From positions 47,083,429-47,147,428 of the forward strand of contig NC_023756.2 in assembly GCF_000499845.2 (NCBI RefSeq): a stretch of DNA of 64,000 nucleotides. The letters are read 5' to 3'. Position 1 is the stretch's first letter. Every line of letters begins with the position of its first letter. Source of the stretch: Phaseolus vulgaris. Its lineage: Eukaryota; Streptophyta; Magnoliopsida; Fabales; Fabaceae. Below the pieces are notes generated by a model that worked only from the letters and a program-made list of their open reading frames with translations, was not told the DNA's origin and searched no databases. The position numbers were made by a program, and so were the translations under genes. Shown piece by piece: positions 54,318 through 63,828 of the stretch.

Positions 54318-54327
54318 GAGATGATAG

Positions 54328-54704
54328 TATGCAAATATGTAGGGATAGTGTATGGGATAGAGTATGGGGAAGTGAGTTCCCAGTTAATGAATGTGGGTAG
54401 TGAGGTAGGTTTTCTCTGCTATGCTTGGTTGGGATGCTAATGGGGATATTTATGAACTCTTTAGTGTGTAGAGTATAGAATCTTTCCACCTTATATGCAA
54501 ACCAAGCGTTGTTCTTCCGCACAATAATTCAATTTCACAGCATCCAATTCCCTATCCTGTGTTTCTATGCACTTTTATGTTTATCTTCTTCACTCATTAT
54601 GTTGCTCATTTTTACTTTGTTCGATTCTTTAACTTTATTGTTTCTTTTTATCTATTTGATATGCTTGTTTATTTCTCTTAACAGTTTAAAACATTGAGAT
54701 GTTA
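54328..54704 (-). promoter_or_regulatory. Distal promoter region of member I
   Basis: The same landmarks as in D and J (AGTTCCCAGTTAATGAATG, GCTATGCTTGGTTGGGATG, CTTTAGTGTGTAGAGTATAG). Separated from the gene by the insertion. Confidence 0.55.
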
Positions 54705-55312
54705 GTTTAGGACCAATTTTGGTTTTAAAAATTTTGTTGGGAGGATTTAAATGGTGATATTTTTTTTTTTATCAGCAAGAGTTAAAAGGTGATATAATAG
54801 GTGCAGTAAAATATTCTGAGGAAGGAGGGAAGTGGTCAAAGGAGATGCATGCTTCATTTATTATTTTAGTTCCGAAATGTGGCACAACAACTAAATGAGT
54901 TCAAACCTCTTTCTTTGGTTGGATGTATGTATAAGATTGTAACTAAAATTTTGTCCACTAGGCTTAAAAAGGTTCTGAAAAAAGTTATTTATCAAAGGCA
55001 ACTTTTCTTGAAGGAAGGAACATTTTAGACAGTGTGTTGATGATTAATGCGTCGATTGATAACGAGAAAGAAGGAAAGTTGTGTTTATCTTGAAGTGGAT
55101 TATGAAAAAGCATATGATTCAATTAGGTGAGATTTTGTTTATTATATGTTAGGAAGGTTGGGTTTTTGTAAAAAGTGGATTGGTTGGATTTAAAATATTC
55201 TTAGAAACATATTCGCTCTCAGTTTTAGTGAATGGTAGTCCAACGATTGAGTTTTTTTTAAAGAAGGTTGAGACAAGATGATCCTTTGACACTGTTTATC
55301 TTTCTTATTGTG
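54705..55312 (+). pseudogene. LINE ORF2 fragment, reverse transcriptase
   Basis: Degraded plus-strand homology to about residues 458-660 of ORF2: GPNFGFKNFV, KPLSLVGCMYKIVTKILSTR, VDYEKAYDS, then LRQDDPLT. Several frame breaks and stops; the YADD motif is absent. A 21-bp micro-insertion lies at 54761-54781. Confidence 0.7.
54761..54781 (-). mobile_element. 21-bp LINE tail with 14-bp target duplication
   Basis: A run of ten T plus ATCAGCAAGAG, flanked by TTAAATGGTGATAT (54747-54760) and TTAAAAGGTGATAT (54782-54795). An extremely short target-primed insertion. Confidence 0.65.
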
Positions 55313-56130
55313 ACCTTGTTTTGTTGAATCTTCCTGAGTTCACTAATCTCATCCCAAACCTCCATTCTTTCTTTCAATGAGCCAGAACAATACACATAAA
55401 CTATCGTAATTTGTACCCTACTTTCCAAACTCCTTCAGTTACATAATAAGATTTTCCATTAAAGTAGCTCGTCATGTTAAAAGTACTTCTTCTCCATATA
55501 GTAAAATTCCTCCTGCATTATTAACTGCACCGTCCTCCACCCAGTCAATTTCATTTAAACCCCACAAAAAGTAGCAGTTCTCCTTATTAAACTTTGAACA
55601 CTTTGTCTCTTGTGTACAGACCATTCCAACCTCCTCTTTTCTAATAAAATCTCTTAAGTATGTTCTTTTCACGCTTCCACCTACCCTCCTTATATTCATA
55701 CTAATTAGATTCATTCAAAAAACACTATTCTCCCTCTGGATGCTCTTGTAGTCTCAATTCTCCAAGCTATGAAGCATGTTTAAGACGACCTCTTCTTCTG
55801 CTAATAGTGTGAACCCATCTCCTTACCAATATGCCACTTCTTCCTAGCTTCACCGTGTTCATCTTTTAACCAAAACATAATACTGTAGTGTCTAACATCA
55901 CTATCTTAGATTAACTCCCATCCCTCCTCCAATACTAGCCATCATACTTTCCACTTGACAGCTTGCAAAAAGTGACTCTGTCTGCTTGCCTTAGTGTTGG
56001 GAGTGGACAAACCATAACATTGACATCGAAAACCGCTGCCTCACCACTCCATGCAAACCCCACAAAACTCATAGTGCCATCCTACCTCTGTCCAAACTCC
56101 CAAATCCTTTATTTTCCTACCATAGTATAG
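55312..56130 (-). pseudogene. LINE fragment, end of ORF1 and start of ORF2
   Basis: On the minus strand, about 55935-55715 carries the ORF1 C-terminus (WLKDEHGEARKKW, KEMG), followed from 55714 by MNLISMNIRRVGGSVKRTYL, QETKC and NNAGG; after a break it continues to GSLKERMEVWDEISELRKIQQ. It covers about residues 1-140 of ORF2. It converges with the plus-strand fragment at 55312. Confidence 0.75.
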
Positions 56131-56600
56131 AGACAGAGAGAACAACCTAGAGAACTATTAGCAGCAAAAAATTACATACGAACAAACTAATAAAAGAAAC
56201 CATTCTCTCATTGTATATGCTAGCACTTCGTTAATGTTTCTCATATATAGTGTAAATTTATTATATTGTATGTACACAAAAGATAATCTCGAATAAAAAT
56301 TAGTTGATTGGTGCGAAGCAAATTTGTTCTTATATATTATCTGACTTTTTGAAGTATTTTTAAAATGCTTCATAATTCTTTTTTTACTAATAAAAAAAGT
56401 TTAATTTTTTTTTGGTTTTTATAGTTTTTTGTCAATATTCAAAAATTAATTTGATCCCAAGGTTTAAAAAAAATGTATAATTTCATCATTTTTGTTAAGT
56501 TTTAATCAACCACATTAATGGTTGATTACGACGTAGCACACGAGAAATTGTGACATCATATGAAAATTTTGTTTTTTTACACTTTAGGTGTTATGAAATG
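56131..56600. other. No gene recognised
   Basis: AT-rich DNA between the LINE fragment and the 3' flank of J. Confidence 0.35.
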
Positions 56601-57498
56601 GACGAAAATATGATGAACTGAAAATCTATTACTGGGAAAGAGAATATAAAAGCATAAGTACTGTAGTGGGATACAAAGACACATAACATTTTGGTTCTTC
56701 AATACAAAAACAGCAATAAACTACTGTGAAGTAAATAAAATTAAAACGAAAAACAGAAACAAGAACACCTAGGTTTGTTTTCTTTACATGATGTTGGCTT
56801 ATTCATTGCCATTGCCAGTGCCTATATATATGTAAGTACGTTATTTCATACTAAAGGAGTACAACAACAAAATTTGGTACATCAGTTACCACCTTAACTT
56901 TCCGAAAAACATATATTTATTTTCAGTGTAATTACCATTACCATTGCCATTGAACCTTCCACCATTGTCAACAGCTCTTAAATTATTCTGGCGTGCCACA
57001 GGAACACTCTCGCTGTCATCACTGTCAGACTGCGAAGTCATCATGCTGCGTTGCTTCTGGATATTGGCGCAGTGTGGGCACAAAGTAGGCTTCCAAATCC
57101 TGCTTCTCATGGCTTCCTCAAACAAGTAACGTAATCCAAAACCAGGGTGTTGGTCAGGGCCCTCCACCGTTACATCCAAATTGCCATTGGTTGCTCCAAT
57201 CTTTACCACTACAGAAAGACCAACATCTGTTTCATTTCTAGGATAATCATTAATACGGTCACTGGAAGCAAAATAGTGTGCCAGAGTGGCTGCATGAGGT
57301 CGTTCTTCCTCCTTCTTCTTCTTCTCTTCCAAAACAATAAAACTCCTTACGTCTCTAGTCCGGAACAAAAAAAACTGTGTCTCCGTAACGCTGCCTCCTG
57401 CATGAATCTGCTTGCCATAGCTAAACGTTGATGATGAACCGTTTCCATTGACACTGGTCGACTGGGTGGATTTTACCCTAGCATCTGATGCAGTTACA
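56601..57498 (-). pseudogene. Family member J, 3' half
   Basis: From the insertion point at 57498 the frame reads VTASDARV, QIHAGGSVTETQF, a Lys/Glu run, TLAHYF, VGLSVVVKIGATNGNLDV, VEGPDQHP, RIWKPTLCPHC, SDSDDSES and the GNGNGN tail, ending at 56886, then a 3' flank with the conserved 3' motif (56627-56648). It joins in sense with the 5' half at 62891-63182; a 5.4-kb retrotransposon separates the two. This half itself is undamaged. Confidence 0.88.
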
Positions 57499-57938
57499 TG
57501 TAATGGGGTGAAGATATATATATTAAGTAAGGTTCTCAACTAACTACACAGCTAGCGAATAAAACTCTCGGAGACAAAAATAAAAGGTATTAACAGTGCC
57601 CGTGAAAGGGTGGATAGAATGGTGGCTGTATGACTGCTATAGAGTCAACCTGCAGGCAGAAGAGGAATATTCAAGGGGATTACAGGAAGAAGGATTCAGA
57701 GGAAGAAGAAGAATATCAGAAAGAGGTCATACCCAAATCATGCATGCCCCTTAGGTCATACCCTGTGAGCCTCTTATTGGTTGTACGTATTCTGCTGCTT
57801 CTTCTGATGCCCTCAGTGTGCGTGCCCTCAGTGTGCGTGCCCTCATCCATGTGTAAACTTTTTCTAACTGTCTGGCCATTTACCAAAAACCCCTGCTCTT
57901 TAGTTCTTTTTCCTTTGCTGCCCTTTGTGCCCGTAACA
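57499..57938 (-). repeat. 3' LTR of the chromovirus
   Basis: 440 bp. It differs from the other LTR by an extra 15-bp copy of GTGTGCGTGCCCTCA and by lacking ATTA near 57572. It contains the last 73 codons of the pol frame. Confidence 0.93.
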
Positions 57939-60601
57939 ATACCCTCCCCATTGGAAGCAACCTTGTCCTCAAGGTTGAATGATGGAAAGGCTTCTTCTAT
58001 GTTTGAGACATCTTCCCAAGTAGCAGCATGAGTAGGAGTGTGTTGCCAATGGATTAGCACTTGAGGAATCTTCAATTGTCCTCTCAACAAGGTTCTTGAT
58101 GCTAATACCTTCTGTGGTAGCAGTACTGGTCCTTGAGTCAGATTCCCGTTTTGGATAGGAATGTAAGGATCGGTATGCTGTCCTCTAAATTTTTTTAGCA
58201 TAGAGGCATGGAAAACTGAGTGAATCTTAGCTTCATCAGGTAGTTGGAGCCTATAGGCGACTGCACCAACCTTAGCTAGTATTGGAAATGGCCCAAAGTA
58301 TTTCAATCCCAGTTTCTGATTAAGTCTCTTAGCCACTGTTTGCTGCTTGTATGGTTGGAGCTTAACCAGGACTAAATCTCCCACTTGAAAGTCAACTGAT
58401 CTTCTTTTCTTGTCAGCATATTGTTTCATATAATTCTGAGCTCTGAATAAGCTAAACTTCACTTGTTCTATTATCTTGTCTCGCTGCAATAGATTAGCTT
58501 GGACAGTAGGTGAATCATGCTCATCCAACTGGTATTTAATCAGTGTAGGTGGATTCCGTCCATAAAGTGCTTTATAAGGAGGCATGCCAATGCTGCTGTG
58601 GTGACTGGTATTATACCAATATTGAGCCCAAGGAAGCAGCTTAGACCATTGGCTAGGATTGTTGAAGGAAAAACACCTAAGGTACATTTCTAAGGTTTTG
58701 TTCAGCACCTCAGTTTGGCCATCTGTTTGGGGATGATAAGCCGAGCTCATAGCCAAAGTAGTACCCTGTAATTTCCAGAGTTGTTTCCAGAAAGAGCTTA
58801 TAAAAACCTTATCTCGGTCGGACACTATGGACTTTGGAATGCCATGCAATTTCACCACATTGTTGATAAAGGCACCAGCCACTTGTTTGCTGTTAAAATC
58901 AGACCTCATTGGAATGAAGTGACCAAATTTGGATAACCTATCCACAATGACCATAATTGCAGTAAAGCCTTGTGAAGGAGGAAGACCAATGATGAAATCC
59001 ATAGCTATATCATCCCATACTTGGATAGGAATAGGGAGAGGTTGTAAAAGTCCGGCAGGAAAAGCTGTTTCAGTTTTGGTTTGTTGACATATCTTACAGT
59101 TCTGTACGAACATTCGGATATCGTGATGCATATTCACCCAATAGAACTGAGAACATATTCTAGCAATTGTCTTGGCTCTACCAGCATGGCCTCCCACTAA
59201 GCTATTATGAAATTCTGTCATAATTTTCTGTTTTAATTCCGCATCATTAGGAAGAACTGTTCGCTTTTTCCAGAACAGAATGCCATTGTGAACAACAAAG
59301 TGCTTTACTGTTTCTGGTTCCGATTCGAGTTTGGCCATTATGATTTGTAACTCAGGGTCCTCCTTTATCTTTGCTTGTATGTCTTGTAGCCATTGGTTGA
59401 CAGGTTCAGATATAGCCATGGACATGCATCTGGATAATGCATCAGCTACCACATTTTCTTTGCCCGGCTTATACTGAATTGTGAAATCATATCCAAGAAA
59501 TTTAGGAAGCCATTGTTGTTGTTCTGGGGTGTGCAGGGATTGATCAAGGAGTTCTTTCAAGCTTTTCTGATCTGTTTTGATGGTGAACTTATGGCCTAGC
59601 AAGTAGTGCCTAAATTTGGCAATTGCTTGAGTGATGGCATATAACTCCCTAGCATAAGCAGATTGCTTCTGTTGTCGTGCAGATAATTTCTTAGAATAAT
59701 AAGCCACAGGATGAGCTTGCTGCAGTAAGAAAGCTCCAATTCCTATCCCTGATGCATCTGTTTCAAGAGTGAAAGGTTGAGTAAAGTTGGGTAGTGCTAA
59801 TATCGGTGACGAGGTAAGAGCTTTTTTTAGTTTCACAAAAGAGTCCTCTGCTGTCGTGGTCCACTTAAAATTATCTTTCTTGAGCATATCTGTTAGCGGG
59901 GTTGCCAAAGAGGCGTAATTCCTGATAAACCGTCTATAGTAGCCTGTGAGGCCTAAGAAGCCTCTCAATAACTTGAGAGATGTTGGTTTTGGCCAATCCT
60001 TCACAACACGGATTTTATCTTCCTCCATTGCAATACCCGCATTGGATATATTGTGACCAAGGTAGTTAATGTTGGTGGCACCAAAAGAACATTTGGACAG
60101 CTTGGCAAAGAGATGTTCCTTCTGTAAAACTTGCAAAACAGTCTCTAGATGTTGTAAGTGAGAAGACCAATCGGGACTATAAACCAATATGTCATCAAAG
60201 AATACTAACACAAATTTTCGCAGCCATCCTTGAAAAATGTGATTCATTAGACTCTGGAAAGTAGCAGGGGCATTAGTGAGGCCAAATGGCATGACTAGCC
60301 ATTCATAATGGCCTTGATGAGTCTGAAATGTTGTTTTATACCGGTCTTCAGGTTTCACCAATATCTGATGATATTCGGACCTCAGGTCAAGTTTAGAGAA
60401 ATGAGTGGCTCCATGTAGTTCATCAATTAACTCATCGACTGTTGGGATGGGAAAGCTATCCTTGATGGTGAGAGCATTAAGAGCCCTGTAATCCGTACAA
60501 AATCGCCATGTTCCATCCTTTTTCTTCACAAGAATGATTGGTGATGAAAATGGACTCGTGCTTGGCTGGATTAGCCCTGCATTCAACATCTCTTGAATCA
60601 T
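57716..60601 (-). CDS. Chromovirus pol: reverse transcriptase, RNase H, integrase, chromodomain-like end
   Basis: 961 codons from the first ATG after the in-frame TAG. Reverse transcriptase about 1-200 with KLDLRSEYHQI (70-80), where the family usually has Gly before Tyr, and FFDDILV (134-140); RNase H about 278-400 (LETDASG); integrase with the zinc motif H465, H472, C503, C506 and acidic residues near D535, D596 and E631; then GPFPIL and VLIHWQHTP..ATWED (848-864), a chromodomain-like end expected to guide integration. The last 73 residues are encoded in the 3' LTR and are basic and Thr-rich. The upstream part of the polyprotein is in the same frame beyond the TAG. Confidence 0.9.
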   Translation of the reverse strand: MIQEMLNAGLIQPSTSPFSSPIILVKKKDGTWRFCTDYRALNALTIKDSFPIPTVDELIDELHGATHFSKLDLRSEYHQILVKPEDRYKTTFQTHQGHYEWLVMPFGLTNAPATFQSLMNHIFQGWLRKFVLVFFDDILVYSPDWSSHLQHLETVLQVLQKEHLFAKLSKCSFGATNINYLGHNISNAGIAMEEDKIRVVKDWPKPTSLKLLRGFLGLTGYYRRFIRNYASLATPLTDMLKKDNFKWTTTAEDSFVKLKKALTSSPILALPNFTQPFTLETDASGIGIGAFLLQQAHPVAYYSKKLSARQQKQSAYARELYAITQAIAKFRHYLLGHKFTIKTDQKSLKELLDQSLHTPEQQQWLPKFLGYDFTIQYKPGKENVVADALSRCMSMAISEPVNQWLQDIQAKIKEDPELQIIMAKLESEPETVKHFVVHNGILFWKKRTVLPNDAELKQKIMTEFHNSLVGGHAGRAKTIARICSQFYWVNMHHDIRMFVQNCKICQQTKTETAFPAGLLQPLPIPIQVWDDIAMDFIIGLPPSQGFTAIMVIVDRLSKFGHFIPMRSDFNSKQVAGAFINNVVKLHGIPKSIVSDRDKVFISSFWKQLWKLQGTTLAMSSAYHPQTDGQTEVLNKTLEMYLRCFSFNNPSQWSKLLPWAQYWYNTSHHSSIGMPPYKALYGRNPPTLIKYQLDEHDSPTVQANLLQRDKIIEQVKFSLFRAQNYMKQYADKKRRSVDFQVGDLVLVKLQPYKQQTVAKRLNQKLGLKYFGPFPILAKVGAVAYRLQLPDEAKIHSVFHASMLKKFRGQHTDPYIPIQNGNLTQGPVLLPQKVLASRTLLRGQLKIPQVLIHWQHTPTHAATWEDVSNIEEAFPSFNLEDKVASNGEGIVTGTKGSKGKRTKEQGFLVNGQTVRKSLHMDEGTHTEGTHTEGIRRSSRIRTTNKRLTGYDLRGMHDLGMTSF
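57939..57953 (-). other. Polypurine tract of the chromovirus
   Basis: The minus strand reads ATGGGGAGGGTAT directly before the 3' LTR, the primer for plus-strand DNA synthesis. Confidence 0.8.
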
Positions 60602-60643
60602 TTGCTCTATTTGAGCTTTTTGGCTGTGAGGATACCGATAAGG

Positions 60644-62434
60644 CTAAACCTTGACAGGGTTGGATCCTTCCAATAAGGGAATAGAGTGGTCATGCAATCT
60701 GGGAGGGGGTAAACCAATGGGCACATGAAACACTTGTCTATAAGTGTGCAATAAGGTTACAAGTGCAGGCTCCATTTGGTCTGGCAGCTGCCATTTGTTG
60801 TTATCTACTGCTGTTGCAACCCGAATGGCGTAGCACTCATGAATGGCATCCATGCTATAGAGCCTTCTGATATGATGGTATTGAGCAGCTTCCAGGTTTA
60901 TCTGGTTGTACTTGTCCCCCTGTAGAGTAACCTGTTGTCCTTTATAATGGAATTGGATGTTGAGATCCCTATAATCATGGATGTGAGGGCCTATAGTTGA
61001 AAGCCAATTGGTACAAATAATCAAATCAGCCCCAGAAACAGGTAGTAAAAAGACAGGAAGATCAATTTGTGCACCCTGCATATTGACAGAGATGTTTCGA
61101 ATGTAGCCTTCAGTTTCCAATCTGTTTCCATTTCCCACCATTACTCTTAATTTTGGACTTTGTTCCACTTCAAGCTTCGGGAACTTAGCTAATCGTGGTT
61201 GAAGAAAGTTGTCGCTGCTACCTCCATCTATCATAACTTGAACAGCCATACCGTGCAAATCTGCTGCAAATCGGATAGTTCGGGCACGTCGAACACCTTC
61301 AAAAGCATCCAACGATAAGTGGAGGTCGTCAACAGGGAGTTCATTTGATGAATCATCAATGTCTGGGGGTTTTGGTGGTTGCAGTACTATGTCTGTTTCA
61401 CTGTCTTCCTCATCAGCTTGCAAAATCATCAAATGTCGGTTGGGACATTTATGGTTGAATGAGAATTTTTCATCACATGTATAGCATTGGCCCTTTTCTC
61501 TTCTAAGTTGCATCTCTGCAGCAGTGAGTTTTTTTATTTGGTTGGGATTGTATATTGGTTTGGTAGATGGTGTTGGAAGTAATGGGGGTAGAGGACTTTT
61601 AGAGGGTGCAGGGCAAGAATGATGGGTGTTATAGTAGGTGGGTTTGGGGTTGAAAATTCTGGCGATGGTAGTAGATGAGTGAGGCTTGGTATTAGTGTTA
61701 TATATGTCTTCATAAAGCTTAGCAAACGCCACAGCTCTCAATAAGGAAGGTGGAGATTGGGCAATCACATCTTTTTGTAACTCCGTATGCAAGCCACTAA
61801 CAAAACAATTCAGCAATGCTTCTTGAGGTAAGTTACCGGAACGGTTAGCTAAGGACATAAATTGGAGATAATATTCAGAAACCGATCCTTTTTGTTGGAG
61901 TTTAAACAAAGCTGCTTGTGGACAATCAAAAGGTGAAGGGCCAAATTCAGTTTCCAAGGCTGTGGTGAGAGCAGTCCATGACATAAATGGGCTGGTTCTT
62001 TGAATCATTTGGAACCAGGGGACGACATCTTCTTCCATATGAATTGCAGCAATAGTTAATCTATCCTCATCAGCAATTCCATAATAGTCAAAAAATTGTT
62101 CAGCCTTGAAAATCCAAGCCATCACATCCGAGCCATTAAATTTCGGAAAATCTAATTTCACATTCCTAATCTGAAATGCTTGCCTAGGCTGAACTGTGTG
62201 GGTTTGCGTAGAGTTCATGCTAGATCCACCATGAAGTTGGGCTTGGTTTTGAAGCAGTGATTCCACCATTGATTGAATACGCTCCATGTGCGCGTTCGCT
62301 GCCGCCTCTACTTGTGCAGTGTGCGCACGTTGTTCTTGGTCACGTAACTCCAAGAGATCCATTACACGTTTTAGTTCAGCGTCATGAGCTCGTATCTCCG
62401 CTGCCATGGTGGCCATTCTTGTGTTATCAGCCAT
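60644..62434 (-). CDS. Chromovirus gag and protease
   Basis: 596 codons starting MADNTRMATM within GCCACCATGG, a strong start context, only 22 bp after the 5' LTR. Gag about 90-250 (WIFKAEQFFDYY, then MEEDVVPWFQM and LHTELQKDV); a zinc knuckle CYTCDEKFSFNHKC (about 315-328); a protease-like site MIDGGSSDNFL (about 402-412), with Asp-Gly-Gly in place of Asp-Ser/Thr-Gly. The frame ends at a TAG (60644-60646) just before the reverse transcriptase, inside a segment that is normally continuous. It is probably an inactivating mutation; programmed readthrough is less likely. Confidence 0.9.
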   Translation of the reverse strand: MADNTRMATMAAEIRAHDAELKRVMDLLELRDQEQRAHTAQVEAAANAHMERIQSMVESLLQNQAQLHGGSSMNSTQTHTVQPRQAFQIRNVKLDFPKFNGSDVMAWIFKAEQFFDYYGIADEDRLTIAAIHMEEDVVPWFQMIQRTSPFMSWTALTTALETEFGPSPFDCPQAALFKLQQKGSVSEYYLQFMSLANRSGNLPQEALLNCFVSGLHTELQKDVIAQSPPSLLRAVAFAKLYEDIYNTNTKPHSSTTIARIFNPKPTYYNTHHSCPAPSKSPLPPLLPTPSTKPIYNPNQIKKLTAAEMQLRREKGQCYTCDEKFSFNHKCPNRHLMILQADEEDSETDIVLQPPKPPDIDDSSNELPVDDLHLSLDAFEGVRRARTIRFAADLHGMAVQVMIDGGSSDNFLQPRLAKFPKLEVEQSPKLRVMVGNGNRLETEGYIRNISVNMQGAQIDLPVFLLPVSGADLIICTNWLSTIGPHIHDYRDLNIQFHYKGQQVTLQGDKYNQINLEAAQYHHIRRLYSMDAIHECYAIRVATAVDNNKWQLPDQMEPALVTLLHTYRQVFHVPIGLPPPRLHDHSIPLLEGSNPVKV

Positions 62435-62438
62435 GGTG

Positions 62439-62456
62439 GCTCAATGAAAGCACCTA
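62439..62456 (-). other. Putative primer binding site of the chromovirus
   Basis: The minus strand after the 5' LTR reads TAGGTGCTTTCATTGAG. It has the expected position, but I cannot assign the tRNA. It is not the common tRNA-iMet site. Confidence 0.4.
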
Positions 62457-62885
62457 TGTAATGGGGTGAAGATATATATATTAAGTAAGGTTCTCAACTA
62501 ACTACACAGCTAGCGAATAAAACTCTCGGAATTAGACAAAAATAAAAGGTATTAACAGTGCCCGTGAAAGGGTGGATAGAATGGTGGCTGTATGACTGCT
62601 ATAGAGTCAACCTGCAGGCAGAAGAGGAATATTCAAGGGGATTACAGGAAGAAGGATTCAGAGGAAGAAGAAGAATATCAGAAAGAGGTCATACCCAAAT
62701 CATGCATGCCCCTTAGGTCATACCCTGTGAGCCTCTTATTGGTTGTACGTATTCTGCTGCTTCTTCTGATGCCCTCAGTGTGCGTGCCCTCATCCATGTG
62801 TAAACTTTTTCTAACTGTCTGGCCATTTACCAAAAACCCCTGCTCTTTAGTTCTTTTTCCTTTGCTGCCCTTTGTGCCCGTAACA
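62457..62885 (-). repeat. 5' LTR of the chromovirus
   Basis: 429 bp, the promoter-side LTR for a minus-strand element. Ends in CCCGTAACA on the plus strand next to the TTACA duplication. Confidence 0.93.
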
Positions 62886-62890
62886 TTACA

Positions 62891-63182
62891 TCCAAACCAA
62901 AATGGTATACTTGAAAATCTCCAGTTATGCCTGGTTTTAAGACTTGGATTTTTATGAGTAAAAACCCTTGCCACCATATTCTTTCGTTAAAGTGAGTTGA
63001 CAAGTTGAACCATCTACAGTGTATGACATGGTCCACTCCACACTCATCTTTTTGAGGATTTCCCTATCTCTTCTTTCTGAAAAGTCAATGGAAACTTTGC
63101 TTCCCAGATGATAATGAAAAGGATGATCCTCCCCCGCCCCAACAGCATTGAGAAGACCAACTGTGCGAATACTGTTTCCCAT
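62891..63182 (-). pseudogene. Family member J, 5' half
   Basis: Starts MGNSIRTVGLLNAVGAG and continues FHYHLGSKVSIDFS and EWTMSYTVDGST. At GGKGF a T run is two bases longer than in G (about 62958-62962), which shifts the frame; the next block, LLIKI..GDFQVYHFGLDV, is in another frame up to the retrotransposon at 62890. So J carries two independent lesions. The TATA position is TATAGAAATA (63254-63263), the same variant as in G. Confidence 0.88.
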
Positions 63183-63600
63183 CTAAAGGCAACAAATTAA
63201 GAACGAAATTAATGGAGTATATCTGTGGGATGATGAAGTTGGAGAGATGATGGTATAGAAATATGTAGGGTTAGTGTATGGGATAGAGTGTGAGGAAGTG
63301 AGTTCCCAGTTAATGAATGTGAGTACTGAGGTAGGTTTTCTCTACTATGCTTGGTTGGGATGTTAATGGGGATATTTATTAACTCTTTAGTGTGTAGAGT
63401 ATAGAATCTTTCCACCTTATATGCAAACCAAGCGTTGTTCTTCCGCACAATAATTCAATTTCACAGCATCTAATTCCATATCATGTGTTTCTATCGCACT
63501 TTCATGTTTATCTTCTTCACTCATTATGTTGCTCATTCTTACTTTCTTGGATTCTTTAACTTTATTGTTTCTTTTTATCTGTTTGATTTCTCTTAACAGT
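63183..63600 (-). promoter_or_regulatory. Promoter region of member J
   Basis: Nearly the same as the D promoter over about 400 bp, uninterrupted. Confidence 0.6.
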
Positions 63601-63639
63601 TGAATACATCGAGACGTTGGTTTAAGAACAATTTCCTGA

Positions 63640-63828
63640 ATTTTTTTATCAGCACAAAAAATGGATTTGCCAACATCATCTCATAGACTGCAGAGCCAAG
63701 TCTTCCATACACCTCACTCCAGCACACTCACTCAATCTTCCTTCATCTTCCTTCCTCCACAACACCTCTCCATAACAGTACTACGCTTGCTTGCTGCATA
63801 AAGATTCATAAATATTCTTTTAACTATG
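63640..63828 (-). mobile_element. Probable truncated LINE piece
   Basis: TTTTTTTATCAGCACAAAAA matches the minus-strand LINE end; the rest (CTTGCTTGCTGCATAAAG) has the same style. Boundaries are uncertain. Confidence 0.45.

Larger units (their letters stand above)
57499..62885 (-). mobile_element. Ty3/gypsy chromovirus, young insertion in member J
   Basis: LTRs at 57499-57938 and 62457-62885, TG..CA ends, TTACA target duplication at 57494-57498 and 62886-62890, and gag-pol on the minus strand. Domain order is gag, CCHC-type knuckle, protease, reverse transcriptase, RNase H, integrase, then a chromodomain-like end, which defines a plant chromovirus. The small size (5.4 kb) and short LTRs suggest the Reina group (inference). 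The LTRs differ only by a 15-bp and a 4-bp indel, with no substitution seen, so insertion was recent. Confidence 0.95.

Noticed and set aside
57616..58031. Plus-strand frames at both LTRs (57630 and 62592) as genes
   Set aside because: They are antisense to pol and LTR and occur twice only because the LTR is repeated.
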